Below are positions 1 to 11,244 of a DNA stretch of 64,000 bases, piece by piece (within the stretch, counting starts at the first letter, position 1; each line of letters starts with the position of its first letter). Source of the DNA: Patella vulgata (taxonomy: Eukaryota > Mollusca > Gastropoda > Patellidae); contig NC_065881.2 of NCBI RefSeq assembly GCF_932274485.2, positions 81,780,702-81,844,701 of the forward strand. Reading direction: 5' to 3'. The notes under the pieces were generated by a model. The model saw only the letters and a program-made list of their open reading frames with translations, did no database searches and had not been told where the DNA came from. The position numbers were made by a program, and so were the translations under genes.

Positions 1-166
1 TTTCGGGACTAACATATGGTTTTAATTTTATTTCAATAATTCACTTGTGCATAGGGGTCTTTAGCAGTGGGAGGAAACCGGAGGACCTAGAGAAAACCCA
101 CGAGGTTGTACAGGCGAACCTACTCCTTGGCACGTACAACCGGGGATTCGAAACCCCGCCAGTTGC
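1..166 (-). mobile_element. SINE1, partial (cut by window edge)
   Basis: Reads in reverse from the tail-proximal block (CATTTCGGGACTAACATATGG on most copies) through the core to GGGGATTCGAAAC, the B-box complement. The A-box head is absent, so the copy is 5'-truncated as well as cut by base 1. It lies in the intron after exon E, about 80 bp from that exon's donor. Confidence 0.85.
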
Positions 167-246
167 ATTTTCTACAGATGCTGATTATCACCCACAACAA
201 ACCCCTTGTGTAAAATTTCTTTTTCTAAAAATTTTACCCAACTCAC

Positions 247-1878
247 CTCTAAATGAAGCTGGGCTCCGATTTTTTGACACCACAGTTTGTAATCGTGACC
301 TAAAACAGAAAGCTTCTTTAAAAACTCCCTCGTTTCCATAGCGATCACATTATTCCCATCCAAATCTACACGACACACAGAAATCCACGTCTCCATGACT
401 TTCAATATTCCACGATGACTATAGGGGATTTCAAATAAAGGACTGTTCATGGGGCTACTTTTGGCAGTTTGAGCAGTTGACACGGAGCTGGTATAACTGA
501 CAGCTGAAGGGGATAACTGTGAGGGTATTAAGTTGTTTTGTTGTTGAGTTGCAACACTTGGTATCGTCATCGACTCCGAGTTGGGTAACAGATGTGAACA
601 CGTGGAAAAAATGGGCACTGATGAGTTGGGAGGCGTGGTATAATCGAATACTACATGTTGTGAGCTTTGACTTCCTGTGGAAGGCTGAGGAGATGACGGA
701 GCCTCGAAGTGTACCTGTATATTCATAGGTATATTGTCAACTAACGAGTCAGTATCCTCGCATACATCCATGCATACATTATTGATGTTATTATCACAGT
801 CTGTAGTTGTTATGGTAACCAACGATCCAGTCATATAACAATCCAATGGATCCGGATCCGGTGAAGAAACCAGACGGCACTTGGATTGGGCTCGGGATTC
901 TATATCCATTCCACTAATAGCTAATTGACTAAATGATCCATTAATAGTCCCTGGTCGCGTTCCACGACACGCCAGGTTTTCAGGCACGGAACTCGAACGC
1001 GAGAAAACAGGAGATATATCCACAGGTGGGGTCTCCATCACAAACGTGGGTAAATTAATGAGTTCTCTTTGAAAGGCTACAATATCTACATCTGTCTCTG
1101 ACGACAACTCGAAGTCTTTGATTGGAGTCTCGTCCTGGATACTTACAATACTGTCACGATGAACACTTGATTGCTGAACAATACTGGGTTTAGAAAGGCG
1201 ACGTTTACTCGGCCACCTAAAAAGTTTTTTAGACGACGAGGCCTTGGGGTCAATCGAATCACTAGGATCAATTAAAGGCTCAGTGTTTTGGCTTTGGTGG
1301 ATGTTTAAATCTAGAGGAGTAACAAGACTTTCACCGATAGCACGTAATGCGTATTTCGTAGTGCCGTTTTTATTAGCACAGGTATTATTAGCTTTGTGTT
1401 CTCGTTCTTGAGCAACGGTTGGTTTTATATTTTGGGCACTTGGGTCTGAAGGATTCGTTATCACAACTTGCAGGTTCGCTTTTCGGCGTTTCGACAGAGG
1501 ATCACACGTTTCGTCTGTGTTTGCGATGTCCCGTCTCGGTGGACATGCGTCCAAACGTTCGACTTTAGGTGGTTTTAATTTAGCATCTGAATACATTGTC
1601 TTTCTTCTTATCATGTTGCCGAACAACTTGTGAGCGATTAAACGCAGAACTATTATGGGATGGGCAACGACGGGCAGAGCGGAAAATATATATTCCCTGA
1701 TAGAAGTGTTGTGAAAGTCATTGAGAAAATCCAAGGATCCTATGGAAGACGATATCGGCGATATGATCCGAGTTCGGAGTCTCTGTGGATAGTCCGATTC
1801 CGAGGCAGCATAAAGACTGGGTAGTGATCCAGAGAACTGGATAAGTGGATTGTTATCTCTTTCTTCTTCAATCGCTTC
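247..1878 (-). CDS. Host gene exon E: Ser/Pro/Thr-rich segment, 544 codons
   Basis: Seen: an acceptor (pyrimidine tract ending TTTTTCAG) precedes base 1878 and a donor AGAG|GTGAGT follows base 247. The exon is 1,632 bp, phase 0 at both ends, and open throughout; the frame runs on past the donor to a stop near 172, but that tail is intron. The first ~90 residues include a hydrophobic, helical stretch (SALPVVAHPIIVLRLIAHKL). The next ~370 are rich in Ser, Pro, Thr and Asn, with basic clusters KRRK and SKRR that could be nuclear-localisation or phosphorylation sites. The last ~60 residues look folded again, with conserved-looking Trp and Cys. Upstream it joins exon D in phase; downstream exons are outside the window. 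Function is unknown to me. A large disordered exon inside a helical-repeat protein suggests a scaffold or regulatory role, which is inference only. Confidence 0.85.
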
Positions 1879-1912
1879 CTGAAAAATAAAATAAATTAAA
1901 GAATTATTATTG

Positions 1913-2297
1913 TTAAAGATACATTATGTAATATTTAAATAAAGAGCTGACCATTCTTGCTATAATAGCTCAAAAATAGATAATGTAAAATGAATAATAA
2001 TTTCATTCAAATTACTTCATTCTGAGCCAAGTTATGACTGTTTGTAGTTTTGATAAGTTATCACTGTTTGTAGTTTTGACAAGATGTGTGCATTGTGGTA
2101 ACCAGGGCACTGGTATATTTGAGGCTTAGCCTCGCTTTCCCATTTTTAAATTAAATTTTTAAATGAACTGTTCTAATTTAGTTCAAATCTCAAGTATCCG
2201 ATGCCATCGTGAGTTGATTATGGTCTAGTTTTATTAATGAATGTCTAATTAAAACCTGCAATAGGCAGATTTAGCTCTTGCATAATGTATGTTTCAA
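1913..2297 (+). mobile_element. MITE A copy (TTAA family)
   Basis: Starts TTAAAGATACATTATG and ends GCATAATGTATGTTTCAA, the family's imperfect terminal inverted repeats. It holds the internal marker TTGCTATAATAG and the 3' block GGCAGATTTAGCTCTTGC. It begins only ~35 bp upstream of the exon E acceptor. Non-coding. The middle belongs to a variant also seen at 35.7 and 45.8 kb. Confidence 0.8.
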
Positions 2298-2889
2298 TTT
2301 TTTGACGTTCTCACTCATGACGTCAACTGGCAAACTATCGCCATTCAGAAGACGATCACTGTCAAAACAAATCGCATTACTGTTAGATGTACCTGTTTAT
2401 AACATCAAGGACTTTTTAGTACAATGCATCAATTCTATGATATTCGCTGTCACTTTCCATTCGAAAATGTGAAACATTGTCTATCTTCAAATCAAGTGTG
2501 AAAACCTGGCTGTTTAGCCACTATAATTAACCCACATGAATCCTTTAATGAACCTACACTATTATTATTTTTTTTCCATTTTGAGTTTAGTTTGTATCCA
2601 TTCACTTGATTTGATGTTTGTTATTTCTTGCAATGTAAGTGTAGCTTGTTTTTTTTAATGCAGGTTTGTATTATCGGATTTGTTTCGCATGTAGTTCGCG
2701 TCTCCTGCACTTACTATTACTAAATCATGCTAAGTTAGAATTGACCATTTCACAGTGTGAAACATTTGCGTATCTTTGGATTAGATGAGGCAAGGCAGGC
2801 ATCTAAATATCTTGGAGTTATAGTTGGGACGGACCTCCCTTGGTTGAACTGAGAGTATATCCTGAATCCAGTCTATAATAAACTACATT
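2298..2889. other. Intronic DNA, nothing assigned
   Basis: AT-rich intron. A short forward open frame near 2278-2472 begins inside MITE A and has no family features, so it is not called. Confidence 0.5.
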
Positions 2890-2892
2890 GAT

Positions 2893-2950
<58 letters not shown>

Positions 2951-3086
2951 AACCTCCACTCGACACAAACTAGGTCATTTCGGGACTAACATATGGTTCA
3001 ATTTTATTTCAATAATTTACTTACGCGTAGGGGTTTTTAGCAGAGGGAGGAAACCAGAAGACCCGGAGAAAACCCACAAGATTGGA
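2890..3086 (-). mobile_element. SINE1, 5'-truncated, with long (GA)n tail
   Basis: About 50 bp of pure GA (complement of the CT tail) is followed by the tail block and core to CCCACAAGATTGG, where similarity stops. The whole tRNA head is missing. Confidence 0.85.
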
Positions 3087-3179
3087 GTGCAGAATAAGAC
3101 CTTCTGAATTTACCATTTCAAAATTACTGAAATTGGTGCATTTGTTTGTCAGAACTTTATGCGATTTTGAAAATGAACT

Positions 3180-3265
3180 AGTGCCAAATATATTGTGGAC
3201 AACCAACAGATGACACAGGTGAAAACAATATACTCCCACATAAAATATGGGCGTATCCAACCCAT
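3180..3265 (+). mobile_element. Fragment of family H
   Basis: The stretch with ATATACTCCCACATAAAATA and ATGGGCGTAT resembles the end of the longer family H copy at 12.4-13.2 kb (ATATACGTCCACATAAAAAA). Fragmentary; low confidence. Confidence 0.4.
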
Positions 3266-3481
3266 GCCAAGCTTGGTGCAGATTGATTCAAAAATATTTG
3301 TTTAATTTTGTTTAATAATTCAAGCCATGACGAATTTACCATGGGAATAATAATGATCCCTAAAAACTACAAGTCATAACCAATCTGGTTAAAGTACAGA
3401 TCTTCTATATTTCGTTTTGTATCGCTATATGTATCGTATCGTAACCCTTCAACGAAGTCCCACCCCTATTCAGATATTGTC

Positions 3482-3851
3482 CAATCTGATTAGAACACAA
3501 ATCTTAATTTGGTTTTGTTTTTTTTATACTTTTGATGGCCTACACTACATGAAGATCTGACCAGTTGTGTCAGGGGTCGTGTCAGGGGTCATACATGCGG
3601 CTTTGGACCCTATGACATCAGACATTTAATTAATCAGTCAGCGTTAATGTTTCTAGTGGGATACCCACAGTTCTGTGCACTTTACGCCAAGAAATCGCCG
3701 TAACAGATCGTTTCTTTAGCTAACCCCTGCATCAACCAGAACGCGGGTTATATAACAACTCTTCCAGATCCTAGTGTAGTGAAGACAAGTAAAACGAAAT
3801 TTTGAACTATAAAAAACGAAATGAAATAGGATCTGTGTTTTAATCACATTG
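3482..3851. mobile_element. MITE D copy
   Basis: The ends are inverted repeats, CAATCTGATTAGAACACAAA on the left and its near-complement ending CACATTG on the right, with a shared interior (CTTTTGATGGCC, GACATCAGACATTT, GTAAAACGAAATTTTG). No clean target duplication is visible here, unlike the copies at 21.5 and 38.3 kb. About 370 bp, non-coding. Confidence 0.85.
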
Positions 3852-4028
3852 GGTCATCATAACCTAATTTTTTGTTTAAAACAATAATTATTCACAGAAA
3901 CTGGACTGGAAAATTGGCAGAAGCTTATAGATAGACACTAATGACCTCAAATAACCAACACAAGTCAATAATTCCCCAGATATCACAAGTTCAATAGACA
4001 GTACTTATTCAAGATTTTTATATAAGAG

Positions 4029-4122
4029 TACTGATGAAGGTCATAACTGGCTGAGCCATACCATTTGGGAGTACTGAAGGTCATATAATAGTTTACTGGC
4101 TGGGCCACACCATTTGGGAATC
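4029..4122. repeat. Two-copy tandem duplication
   Basis: Two imperfect ~47-bp units carry GAAGGTCATA, ACTGGCTG and CACCATTTGGGA. No coding content. Confidence 0.6.
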
Positions 4123-4244
4123 ACAATTTGACACATGTTGTTTAATCATAAATCATATTTCATGTTTCGTAATTTTATATATATATATATTACTATTTAT
4201 TTTATGTACTATATATATATAATATGTCGTGTATATGAATTGTA

Positions 4245-5012
4245 TGCAACCCGAAATGGGCATGGTGATATAACAAGCCAATAATGAGGCTGATGTCCCC
4301 TGCCGAAATGGGCATTGTGATATAACAAGCCAATAATGAGGCTGATGTCCCCTGCCGAAATCCCAAAATAAATAAATGACACATATTGATTAATTGCACA
4401 TTTATCTTTTTCAAAAGTATGAAGCAATCAAACTGAATATCTATACTTAGTCTAAGCAGGAAATGTTCATGATTAAACTCAGTCAAGGTTTTGAAGTACC
4501 TCTAGTACCTCCATCAGTTAGAATAAAAGTTATCTTGTCCCAAAGCATCGACCAATGAATAGCTTAGTTCTGCTTAGAAATGTTAATCAATGAACTCAGT
4601 CATTGAATTCACCTAATGAACATCTACATCAAGTTTAAACATTCTACCTCAATTAAAAGCAGAGTTGTTATGTTCGAAAGTCTTGACCAATCAAACTGCT
4701 TATCGCTACTTAGTCTAAGCAGAAAATGCTCAATATATCGAACTTAATCAAGGTATTGATGTAAAGAAATTATACACCAAGTTCCATCACATTCACTTAA
4801 TTAGTCCCGAAATGACCTAGTCTCTGTCGAGTGGACGTTAAACCCCATTTCTCTCTTTCACTTAATTAGAACCACCTACACCAAGTTTGAACATTCTACC
4901 CAAATTAGAAGCAGAGTTATTGTGTCCCAAAAAGTGTGACGGACAGACAGGCGGACGGACAGACACATTGTAATATTCCCTGCTTTCTTCGAAAGGCGGG
5001 GGACAATAAAAT
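4245..5012 (+). mobile_element. Family F element (long dispersed non-coding repeat)
   Basis: Begins with a ~51-bp block containing AACAAGCCAATAATGAGGCT that is duplicated in tandem. It continues through loose ~130-bp internal units (ACCAATCAAA, AAGCAGAAAATGCTC, AAACATTCTACC) and ends with AAGTGTGACGGACAGACAGG and AAAGGCGGGGGACAATAAAA. Related copies lie at 26.46-27.38 kb and, split by SINEs, at 36.8-37.4 kb. A SINE1 tail is inserted at 4805. Class unknown; no coding capacity seen. Confidence 0.7.
4805..4856 (+). mobile_element. SINE1, 52-bp tail-only insertion
   Basis: Only the last ~52 bp of SINE1 are present (through GTGGACGTTAAACCCCATTT and CTCTCT). A perfect 13-bp duplication, TTCACTTAATTAG, flanks it at 4792-4804 and 4857-4869. 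It interrupts family F. This is a genuine, severely 5'-truncated retroposition. Confidence 0.9.
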
Positions 5013-5045
5013 CTTATCTTAAATCTGGCACTTATTTTCAGAGCA

Positions 5046-5398
5046 TATGAAATGAAATGAAATGGGGTTTAACGTCCTACTGTTCTGCTCCTATACTGGG
5101 CTAATGAAGACGGGCATACGCCATACAGTGTGCTATGAGGGAAATTTTGCCCAGGCAGCGGCACTATCGCCTACTCTTATATCGAATTCCAACTGCCAGG
5201 GGATCTTTTACGTGCATTCCAATATATACACAGGACCTCGGTTTTTCGTCTCATCCGAAGGACTAGACAGCTGTCCTTGTCAGGCCCTCTGTCCTGCATC
5301 ACTGACAAGGGGGAACCACGCCGGAAAATCTGGATGAACTTTCTTGGCCAATGCAGGGATCGAACACCAGACCTTACCCACTTAGCCAGGTGATCCCC
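5046..5398 (-). mobile_element. SINE2, full length with 13-bp duplication
   Basis: Runs in reverse from an (AAATG)n tail, AACGTCCTACTGTTC and the core (TTTTTCGTCTCATCCGAAGG) to the tRNA-like head with GATCGAACACC (B box) and CTTAGCCAGG (A box). Flanks are TATTTTCAGAGCA at 5033-5045 and 5399-5411, perfect. One of the best complete copies in the window. Confidence 0.93.
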
Positions 5399-5411
5399 TA
5401 TTTTCAGAGCA

Positions 5412-5871
5412 AGTTCAGGAGAAACCACACAGTGCATAAAACAAATCAAAACACAGCACATTGCAAGCAATAGGCAACAAAAATAGGCCCACTATCAAAT
5501 CAAGTTAATGGATCCATGTAGGTCAGCCGTAAGCATCCACTGTAGTGATACAATCTACACTCCGATCAACCAACATAACAAGGGAGATCATCCATAAAAA
5601 AACAGAACAGGAAATAAAGTGAGTAATTAATTTTCATAATTTGCATCAACTATTTTATAATAAATTACATGTGATTTCTGACGTAAATTTCTACCGTTGT
5701 GTCATGATAAGAGATAATAGGCCACAATTTTTGAATAAATAAAAATTGCTATCCTTTTTTTTTTGCCAGATTTATAGCTTAAGTGCACTGGTCCAATTCT
5801 TCGAACGGTGTAACTCGGACCAGTATTTTTTAATATTCTGTTGGGACAAAAAAAAATATGTATCAAATCCG
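5412..5871. other. Intronic DNA, nothing assigned
   Basis: AT-rich with a homopolymer T run near 5755. No open frame of substance, repeat family or RNA gene recognised. Confidence 0.5.
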
Positions 5872-6043
5872 CCTGTCCAACCTCGTGGGTTTTCTCTGGG
5901 TGCTCCTGTTTCTTCCCACTGCTAAAGACCCCTACGCGCAAGCGAATTATTGAAAAAAAAAATTAAACCACATTTTAGTCCTGAAATGACCTAGTTTGTG
6001 TCAAGGGGACGTTAAACCCCATTTCTCTCTCTCTCTCTCTCTG
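5872..6043 (+). mobile_element. SINE1, 5'-truncated
   Basis: Core GTTTTCTCTGGGTGCTCC through the tail block to ACGTTAAACCCCATTTC and CT repeats. The tRNA head is missing. It abuts a reversed SINE2 fragment at 6044. Confidence 0.85.
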
Positions 6044-6290
6044 GGTTAATGAAGATGGGTAAACGCCATACAGTGTGCTATGAAGGAAATTTTGCCTGGA
6101 CAACAGGACTAATCTTACATTGAATTCCAACTGTCAAGGGATCTTTTACGTGCATGGTAATGTGTACATGGGACCTTGATTTCTCATCCCAATCGAATGA
6201 CTAGATAGCTGTCCTGCACCACTGACAAGGGGAAACCATGCCGGAAAATCCTGATGAACTTTCTCTGCGTATGTAAAAGAACTCTTGGCA
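6044..6290 (-). mobile_element. SINE2 fragment, decayed
   Basis: Begins at GGGTTAATGAAGATGGG, so the tail is missing, and decays after AAAATCCTGATGAACTTTCT. It is joined directly to the SINE1 CT tail. Confidence 0.75.
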
Positions 6291-6712
6291 GTTGGAATCG
6301 ACAAAGAGCAAGCAGAAACACTGATATACGCCCATCTTCATTAGCCCAGTTGGTACAGAAAGGTAGGTCAGTACACCAAATTTCTCTTCTATTATAGTAT
6401 TTATCTCGTCTGAGATTCACGAAGCTTTGTCTTAATTAAAAAGTTCTTAAAGAATAATGGAAAAACTTGATTCAGCCAGACAGACGAAGAAATTTGAAAC
6501 CAATATATGTGAGTAAGATATTGTATTTATAACGAAGGGTAACATGTAATTAATCAAATCGGAACCACCTGGGATTCATTCATTTTATTTCTCTTTTGTT
6601 TGTGTATTATCTTCTTTGTCAATGTGACCGTGAGTGGCGTAGCACGGAGTTGAATTACCAGATGAGGTAATAACTAAATAACTATGCAGAGGGGGTCAGA
6701 GGGGATACCTCT
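6291..6712. other. Intronic DNA, nothing assigned
   Basis: No repeat family, open frame or RNA gene recognised. Confidence 0.5.
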
Positions 6713-6963
6713 CATACTAAATTTAGGCTGTCTGTCTACATAACTCAGTTTGAGAACAGACACTTAGCTAGTTGACCAACATTTTAAGTCCTCAATCGAC
6801 AATTTTAGTCGAAAACACAAAGTAAACTTTAATCTCTGCGTGTATGACAGACGTAAAACGAGTAGAACCTAATTACAAAAAAGTATACTAATTTTTAGAT
6901 ATGGTGGCTATTTAGGGCAGAGATCTATTCTCGAAGTATGACGTAGATGGATCTCTATGGGTA
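6713..6963 (+). repeat. Dispersed repeat family E, copy 1
   Basis: Shares an ordered series of blocks with 59425-59742: GAGAACAGACAC, GCTAGT, ACATTTTAA, TTTAGTCGAAAACAC, AGTAGAACC, GATATGG and AGATCTATTCT. Copy 1 lacks part of the middle. No inverted ends or coding sequence seen; element class unknown. Confidence 0.7.
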
Positions 6964-6984
6964 CCTCTATCACTATGCAAAGTG

Positions 6985-7150
6985 GGAGGGGCACATCTAT
7001 GAAGGCTGTAGGAGTGGGGTGGTCACAACTATACAGCTATGCAGTCGGGGGAGGGGATGGGGAGGAGGGTATGGGGTAGCACAGGTATACTAGGGGAGGG
7101 TACAACCAAGTATTTACAGGAAAGGGGTGGGGAGGGTGTGGGGGGGACAA
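6985..7150 (+). other. G-rich tract, possible G-quadruplex cluster
   Basis: Many runs of three or more G with short loops on the plus strand, for example GGGGGAGGGGATGGGG and GGGGTGGGGAGGG. Sits directly before the 7.2 kb minisatellite. Confidence 0.5.
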
Positions 7151-7214
7151 CTATGTACAGGCAGTTTTTACACAAATGTTAATTGTTCTATATGGTACAA
7201 AAATTAAAGTGCAA

Positions 7215-7915
7215 ATAAGATTACACTGAAAATGGTATAAGGCCATGGGCAGTTATAACATTGAATATGGTATGATGGCGGGAAAGTTATAACATTGAAT
7301 ACAGCAGGATGGCTGGGCAGTTATTACACTGAACATGGTATGATGGCTGGACAGTAATAACATTGAAAATGGTACAAGGCCATGGGCCGTTATAACACTG
7401 AATATGGCATGATGGCTGGGCAGTTATAACACTGAATATGGCATGATGGCTGGGCAGTTATTACATTGATCATGGTATGATGGCTGAGTAGTTATTACAT
7501 TCAACATGGTATGTGGCCGGATAATTATTACATTGAATATAGTGTGCAGCCAGACAATTATTACATTGAATATGATATGGGCCCAGGCAGTTATTACATT
7601 CAACATGGTATGTAGCCGGACAATTATTACATTGAATATGGTATGATGGCTCGGCAGTTATTACAATGAATATGGTATGATGGCTGGGCAGTTATTACAC
7701 TGAACATGCTATGTGGCCGGACAATTATTACATTGAACATGGTATGATGGCCGTGTAGTTATTACATTCAACATGGTATGATGGCCGAGTAGTTATTACA
7801 TTGAATATGGTATGTGGCCGGACAATTATTACATTGAACATGGTATGATGGCCGAGTAGTTATTACATTCAATATGGAATGGGGCCGGGAAGTTATTACA
7901 TTCAATACTGTATGG
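7215..7915. repeat. Minisatellite, ~34-bp unit, about 20 copies
   Basis: Unit of the form GTTATTACATTGAATATGG followed by TATGATGGCTGGGCA, with substitutions and small indels between units. Short reverse open frames arise by periodicity and are not genes. An hAT-like element has inserted in the last unit. Confidence 0.9.
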
Positions 7916-8246
7916 CAGTGATTCTCAACCAGTGTGCCGCGATATCTTTCTAAGTGTGCCGCGAAATTTTGAACGGCACACTAAGAAAATGTGAAAAACC
8001 ATGTGATCATAATTAAGTATTCACTGGTGTCTACTGGTAACTTCATAGCTGTGTTTTTCTTTATTTAGTTTGAATCATTCTATTTGTCTATGACTAGTCT
8101 CTGTCTACGGTTGTATGCCGTCTGACTCACCATGTTTTTATTTTGCAAAAATCAAATATTTTTCATATAGATTTAGCCAGGTGTGCCGCTATTTTTTCAA
8201 GTGTTCCAAGGTGTGCCATTGGCAAAAAAAAGGTTGAGAACCACTG
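7916..8246. mobile_element. hAT-like non-autonomous element with 8-bp duplication
   Basis: Starts CAGTGATTCTCAACC and ends GGTTGAGAACCACTG, the typical hAT terminal repeat. The flanks are a perfect CTGTATGG at 7908-7915 and 8247-8254. The interior (GTGTGCCGCG, GAACGGCACACTAAG) is shared with 46871-47100. No transposase. Confidence 0.95.
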
Positions 8247-8254
8247 CTGTATGG

Positions 8255-8767
8255 GGTATATAAGTTGTAAAAAACTTGACATAATAGAGGTGATAGCAGC
8301 CTTGCATGTTATTCTGTCATTCATCGTCTAATTGTCAACAATCCCAGATTTAATTTAAAACCCTCTCATTTATAACAGCCTGTTGTTATGTCACCTATAA
8401 TTAGATGACTGATACTATATATAGATATTATTACAATATAATTAAGCCTATTGATACTATTAATAGATATTATTAAACTATAAGTCTATTCACACACAAC
8501 ACGATTATCTATGGTTAATGCGATTAATCAGATCGAAAATAACTTGAATACTAAATGAATGAATGAAAAACAGAAATGTCATTTAATTAATTAGGTTTAT
8601 TTAAAATTCTATTTCTATTTTAATAACGATCATGGCAAGGAGCCGAATTGTTTTGTAATTATTAACCAGGCAAAACGAATGAAAAATGCAAATGTGATAT
8701 TTATATGTAGAGTAAATCAAATTGAGGTTCACTATAACTCATGTATCATGTAGTGTTGGGTTTACAA
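8255..8767. other. AT-rich intron, nothing assigned
   Basis: No repeat family or open frame of note. Confidence 0.5.
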
Positions 8768-8770
8768 CTG

Positions 8771-8959
8771 GGCCCTGTTTCTCGAAATCTTAACTAAAGA
8801 TAAAATCCAAATTTTAGTAAATACTTCAATTTTGATTGGCTAAGCACTAAAATCAATTTGATATTATCCTATCAAATTACTAAAATTTGGATTTTATCTT
8901 AGTTAAAATTTCGTGATAGTTAAAATTTCGTGATAGTTAAAATTTCGTGAAACAGGCCC
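8771..8959. mobile_element. MITE G copy
   Basis: Near-palindromic: GGCCCTGTTTCTCGAAAT at the left, and AAATTTCGTGAAACAGGCCC at the right. The flanking triplets are CTG and TTG. The right arm has a local triplication of GTTAAAATTTCGTGATA. The 3-bp duplication seen in its relatives suggests a PIF/Harbinger-type element (inference). Confidence 0.85.
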
Positions 8960-9879
8960 TTGTTTACTTTCCCCAGCAGTGTTGAGTATTTCTTAAAACA
9001 GACTAATTTATTACTAAACATTGCTTGGGGAAACTAAATAGTTATAAATCCAATACTTAATGTCTCAGCTAGATGGATCATTTCACTTCTAAAGGCCTCT
9101 GTCAGCTCCTCAAATGAATTATATAAATAAAGTTATATCTGGTTAGTAAAACACATTCCTCCATTTTACCACAGAAAAACAAAACAAACATATTGCATGG
9201 CATGTAGGTGTAAGGTTGTTTCAAGAATGCATATAAATCAATTGGATTTTTCGTTCAGTTGATTAGTAATACAGCCACTGGAGTACATTTGTAATAGTGC
9301 ATTGACACTGCGTGTTGTTTAGTTGATTCATATTGATCGGGAAATATGAAATAGTATGGTTATAAATCATTCTCAATGGTGTGAATGAGGATAAAATGCT
9401 CTTCGTTTATTTATAAACATGAATAATTATACGATTTTATTCTATAGTTGGCCATATTCCTGAAGCAATGGACTGAGAAATTCCTCTCTGGCCATTGCTG
9501 GATTGGCTTCTGAGGGAGTGTGTCTATTCTTCCTGTTCAATCAAATCTATCCCAAGTACAGCAACATGACAACCCTTTGTTTAATCTGGGTCTTCCCTAA
9601 AACTTTGGACAGTGATTTAAGGTATTAAAACGGTGAAAGTGTGTTCATCTCCAAACAGTATTGTTTACATTTACATGACGTAACGTTATGTAAACATATT
9701 TGGTCCAATTTGGAGCTCTGTTTTAAGCGTAATGCAGTTAGCACTTGGTTGTTAATTGGACCATTGACCAGTCATAATTTGGAACAGAAATTTGCTTTTG
9801 TTAAAGCAGTGTTTAGTGGGATTAGGTATAATCAACGAAACACTGCGAGGAGTAGGATGGGGGGGTTGCTAACAAATTT
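8960..9879. other. Intronic DNA with one unassigned short frame
   Basis: A forward frame at 9641-9904 (87 aa, with Cys, Trp and Phe in a LINE-tail-like mix) could be a decayed LINE remnant. No motif is clear enough to call it. Confidence 0.35.
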
Positions 9880-10660
9880 TGTATATAGTATACTTATTTT
9901 GTAAATATCAATTATACTTATTTTGTAAATTTGTAAATATTAATCATGCTCATTTTGTAAATATTATACATATTTTGTAAATATCATACCTATTTTGTAA
10001 ATATATATCATACCTATTTTGTAAATATTGTACTTATTTTGTAAATATCATCCATACCTATAGTAAATATTATACTTACTTTGTAAATATCAATCATACC
10101 TATTTTGTAAATATTATACTTACTTTGTAAATATCATACCTATTTTGTAAATATTGTACTTATTTTGTAAATATCATCCATACCTATAGTAAATATTATA
10201 CTTACTTTGTAAATATCAATCATACCTATTTTGTAAATATTATACTTACTTTGTAAATATCATACCTATTTTGTAAATATTGTACTTATTTTGTAAATAT
10301 CATCCATACCTATAGTAAATATTATACTTACTTTGTAAATATCAATCATACCTATTTTGTAAATATTATACTTACTTTGTAAATATCATACCTATTTTGT
10401 AAATATTGTACTTATTTTGTAAATATCATCCATACTTATAGTAAATATTATACTTACTTTGTAAATATCAATCATACCTATTTTGTAAATATTATACTTA
10501 CTTTGTAAATATCAATTATACTTATTCTGTAAATATCAATCATACACATTTTGTAACTTTTACCATACCTTATGTTGTAAATATCAATTATACATAATCC
10601 GTAAATAACACTATTTTGTAAATATCAATCATATTTATTTTGTAAATAAGAATTCAGAAA
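9880..10660. repeat. AT-rich satellite with a 126-bp higher-order unit
   Basis: Monomers of about 18-24 bp share TATTTTGTAAATATCATAC. Between about 10.02 and 10.50 kb they form a 126-bp higher-order unit: the marker CATCCATAC(C/T)TATAG recurs at 10049, 10175, 10301 and 10427, exactly 126 bp apart. The edges are more degenerate. Non-coding. Confidence 0.93.
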
Positions 10661-11244
10661 GGTTATTTACTCTTATGTTGTACTATTTACTTATTATAAT
10701 TTTGTAAAATATTAGTTTTGTTCTAAAATATCAATTGTTCTATTTTTTTGTAAATATCAATAACTGAAAGCTGAAGAAGTGGCAAGAAGAGATACCCATC
10801 AATAGCTAAGTCTAATGTTCAACTTACACAAACAGAAAAACTGACAAAAATCTATATTGGTTGAGCTAAGAACTCATCAAACGAAAGACGATACGGTGCG
10901 ATCGTGAAGTGCAAATTAAGAAAATGGCTGCTAGGTAAATTATTTAGTTTATTATTGATGGACATTGTCGTAGATGAGTTTTTGTCACGTTGTTGCCCGT
11001 GGCTGTCGTTTCGGTAATTTCATAATGTTTCATGGTTTTGTAGAAGGCGTCTAATACAGTGTCAATGTTCCACTGATTAGCAGCGGTCTGACTTATTACT
11101 TGTGTAAAGTAACGAAACAATACGCAATTAATCCTGCCATTAAGCAGTAAATAATAGATGAATGTCTGGACGATCTCCTGTCAAATACAGTAGCGGACAA
11201 ATCATTCAAGACTACACAGAAAATCTATTTTCATTTTGGATTGG
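10661..11244. other. Intronic DNA, nothing assigned
   Basis: No repeat family, open frame or RNA gene recognised. Confidence 0.5.

Noticed and set aside
9641-9904. 87-residue frame resembling a LINE C-terminus
   Set aside because: Suggestive residue mix only; no motif in the right order and no flanking LINE sequence.
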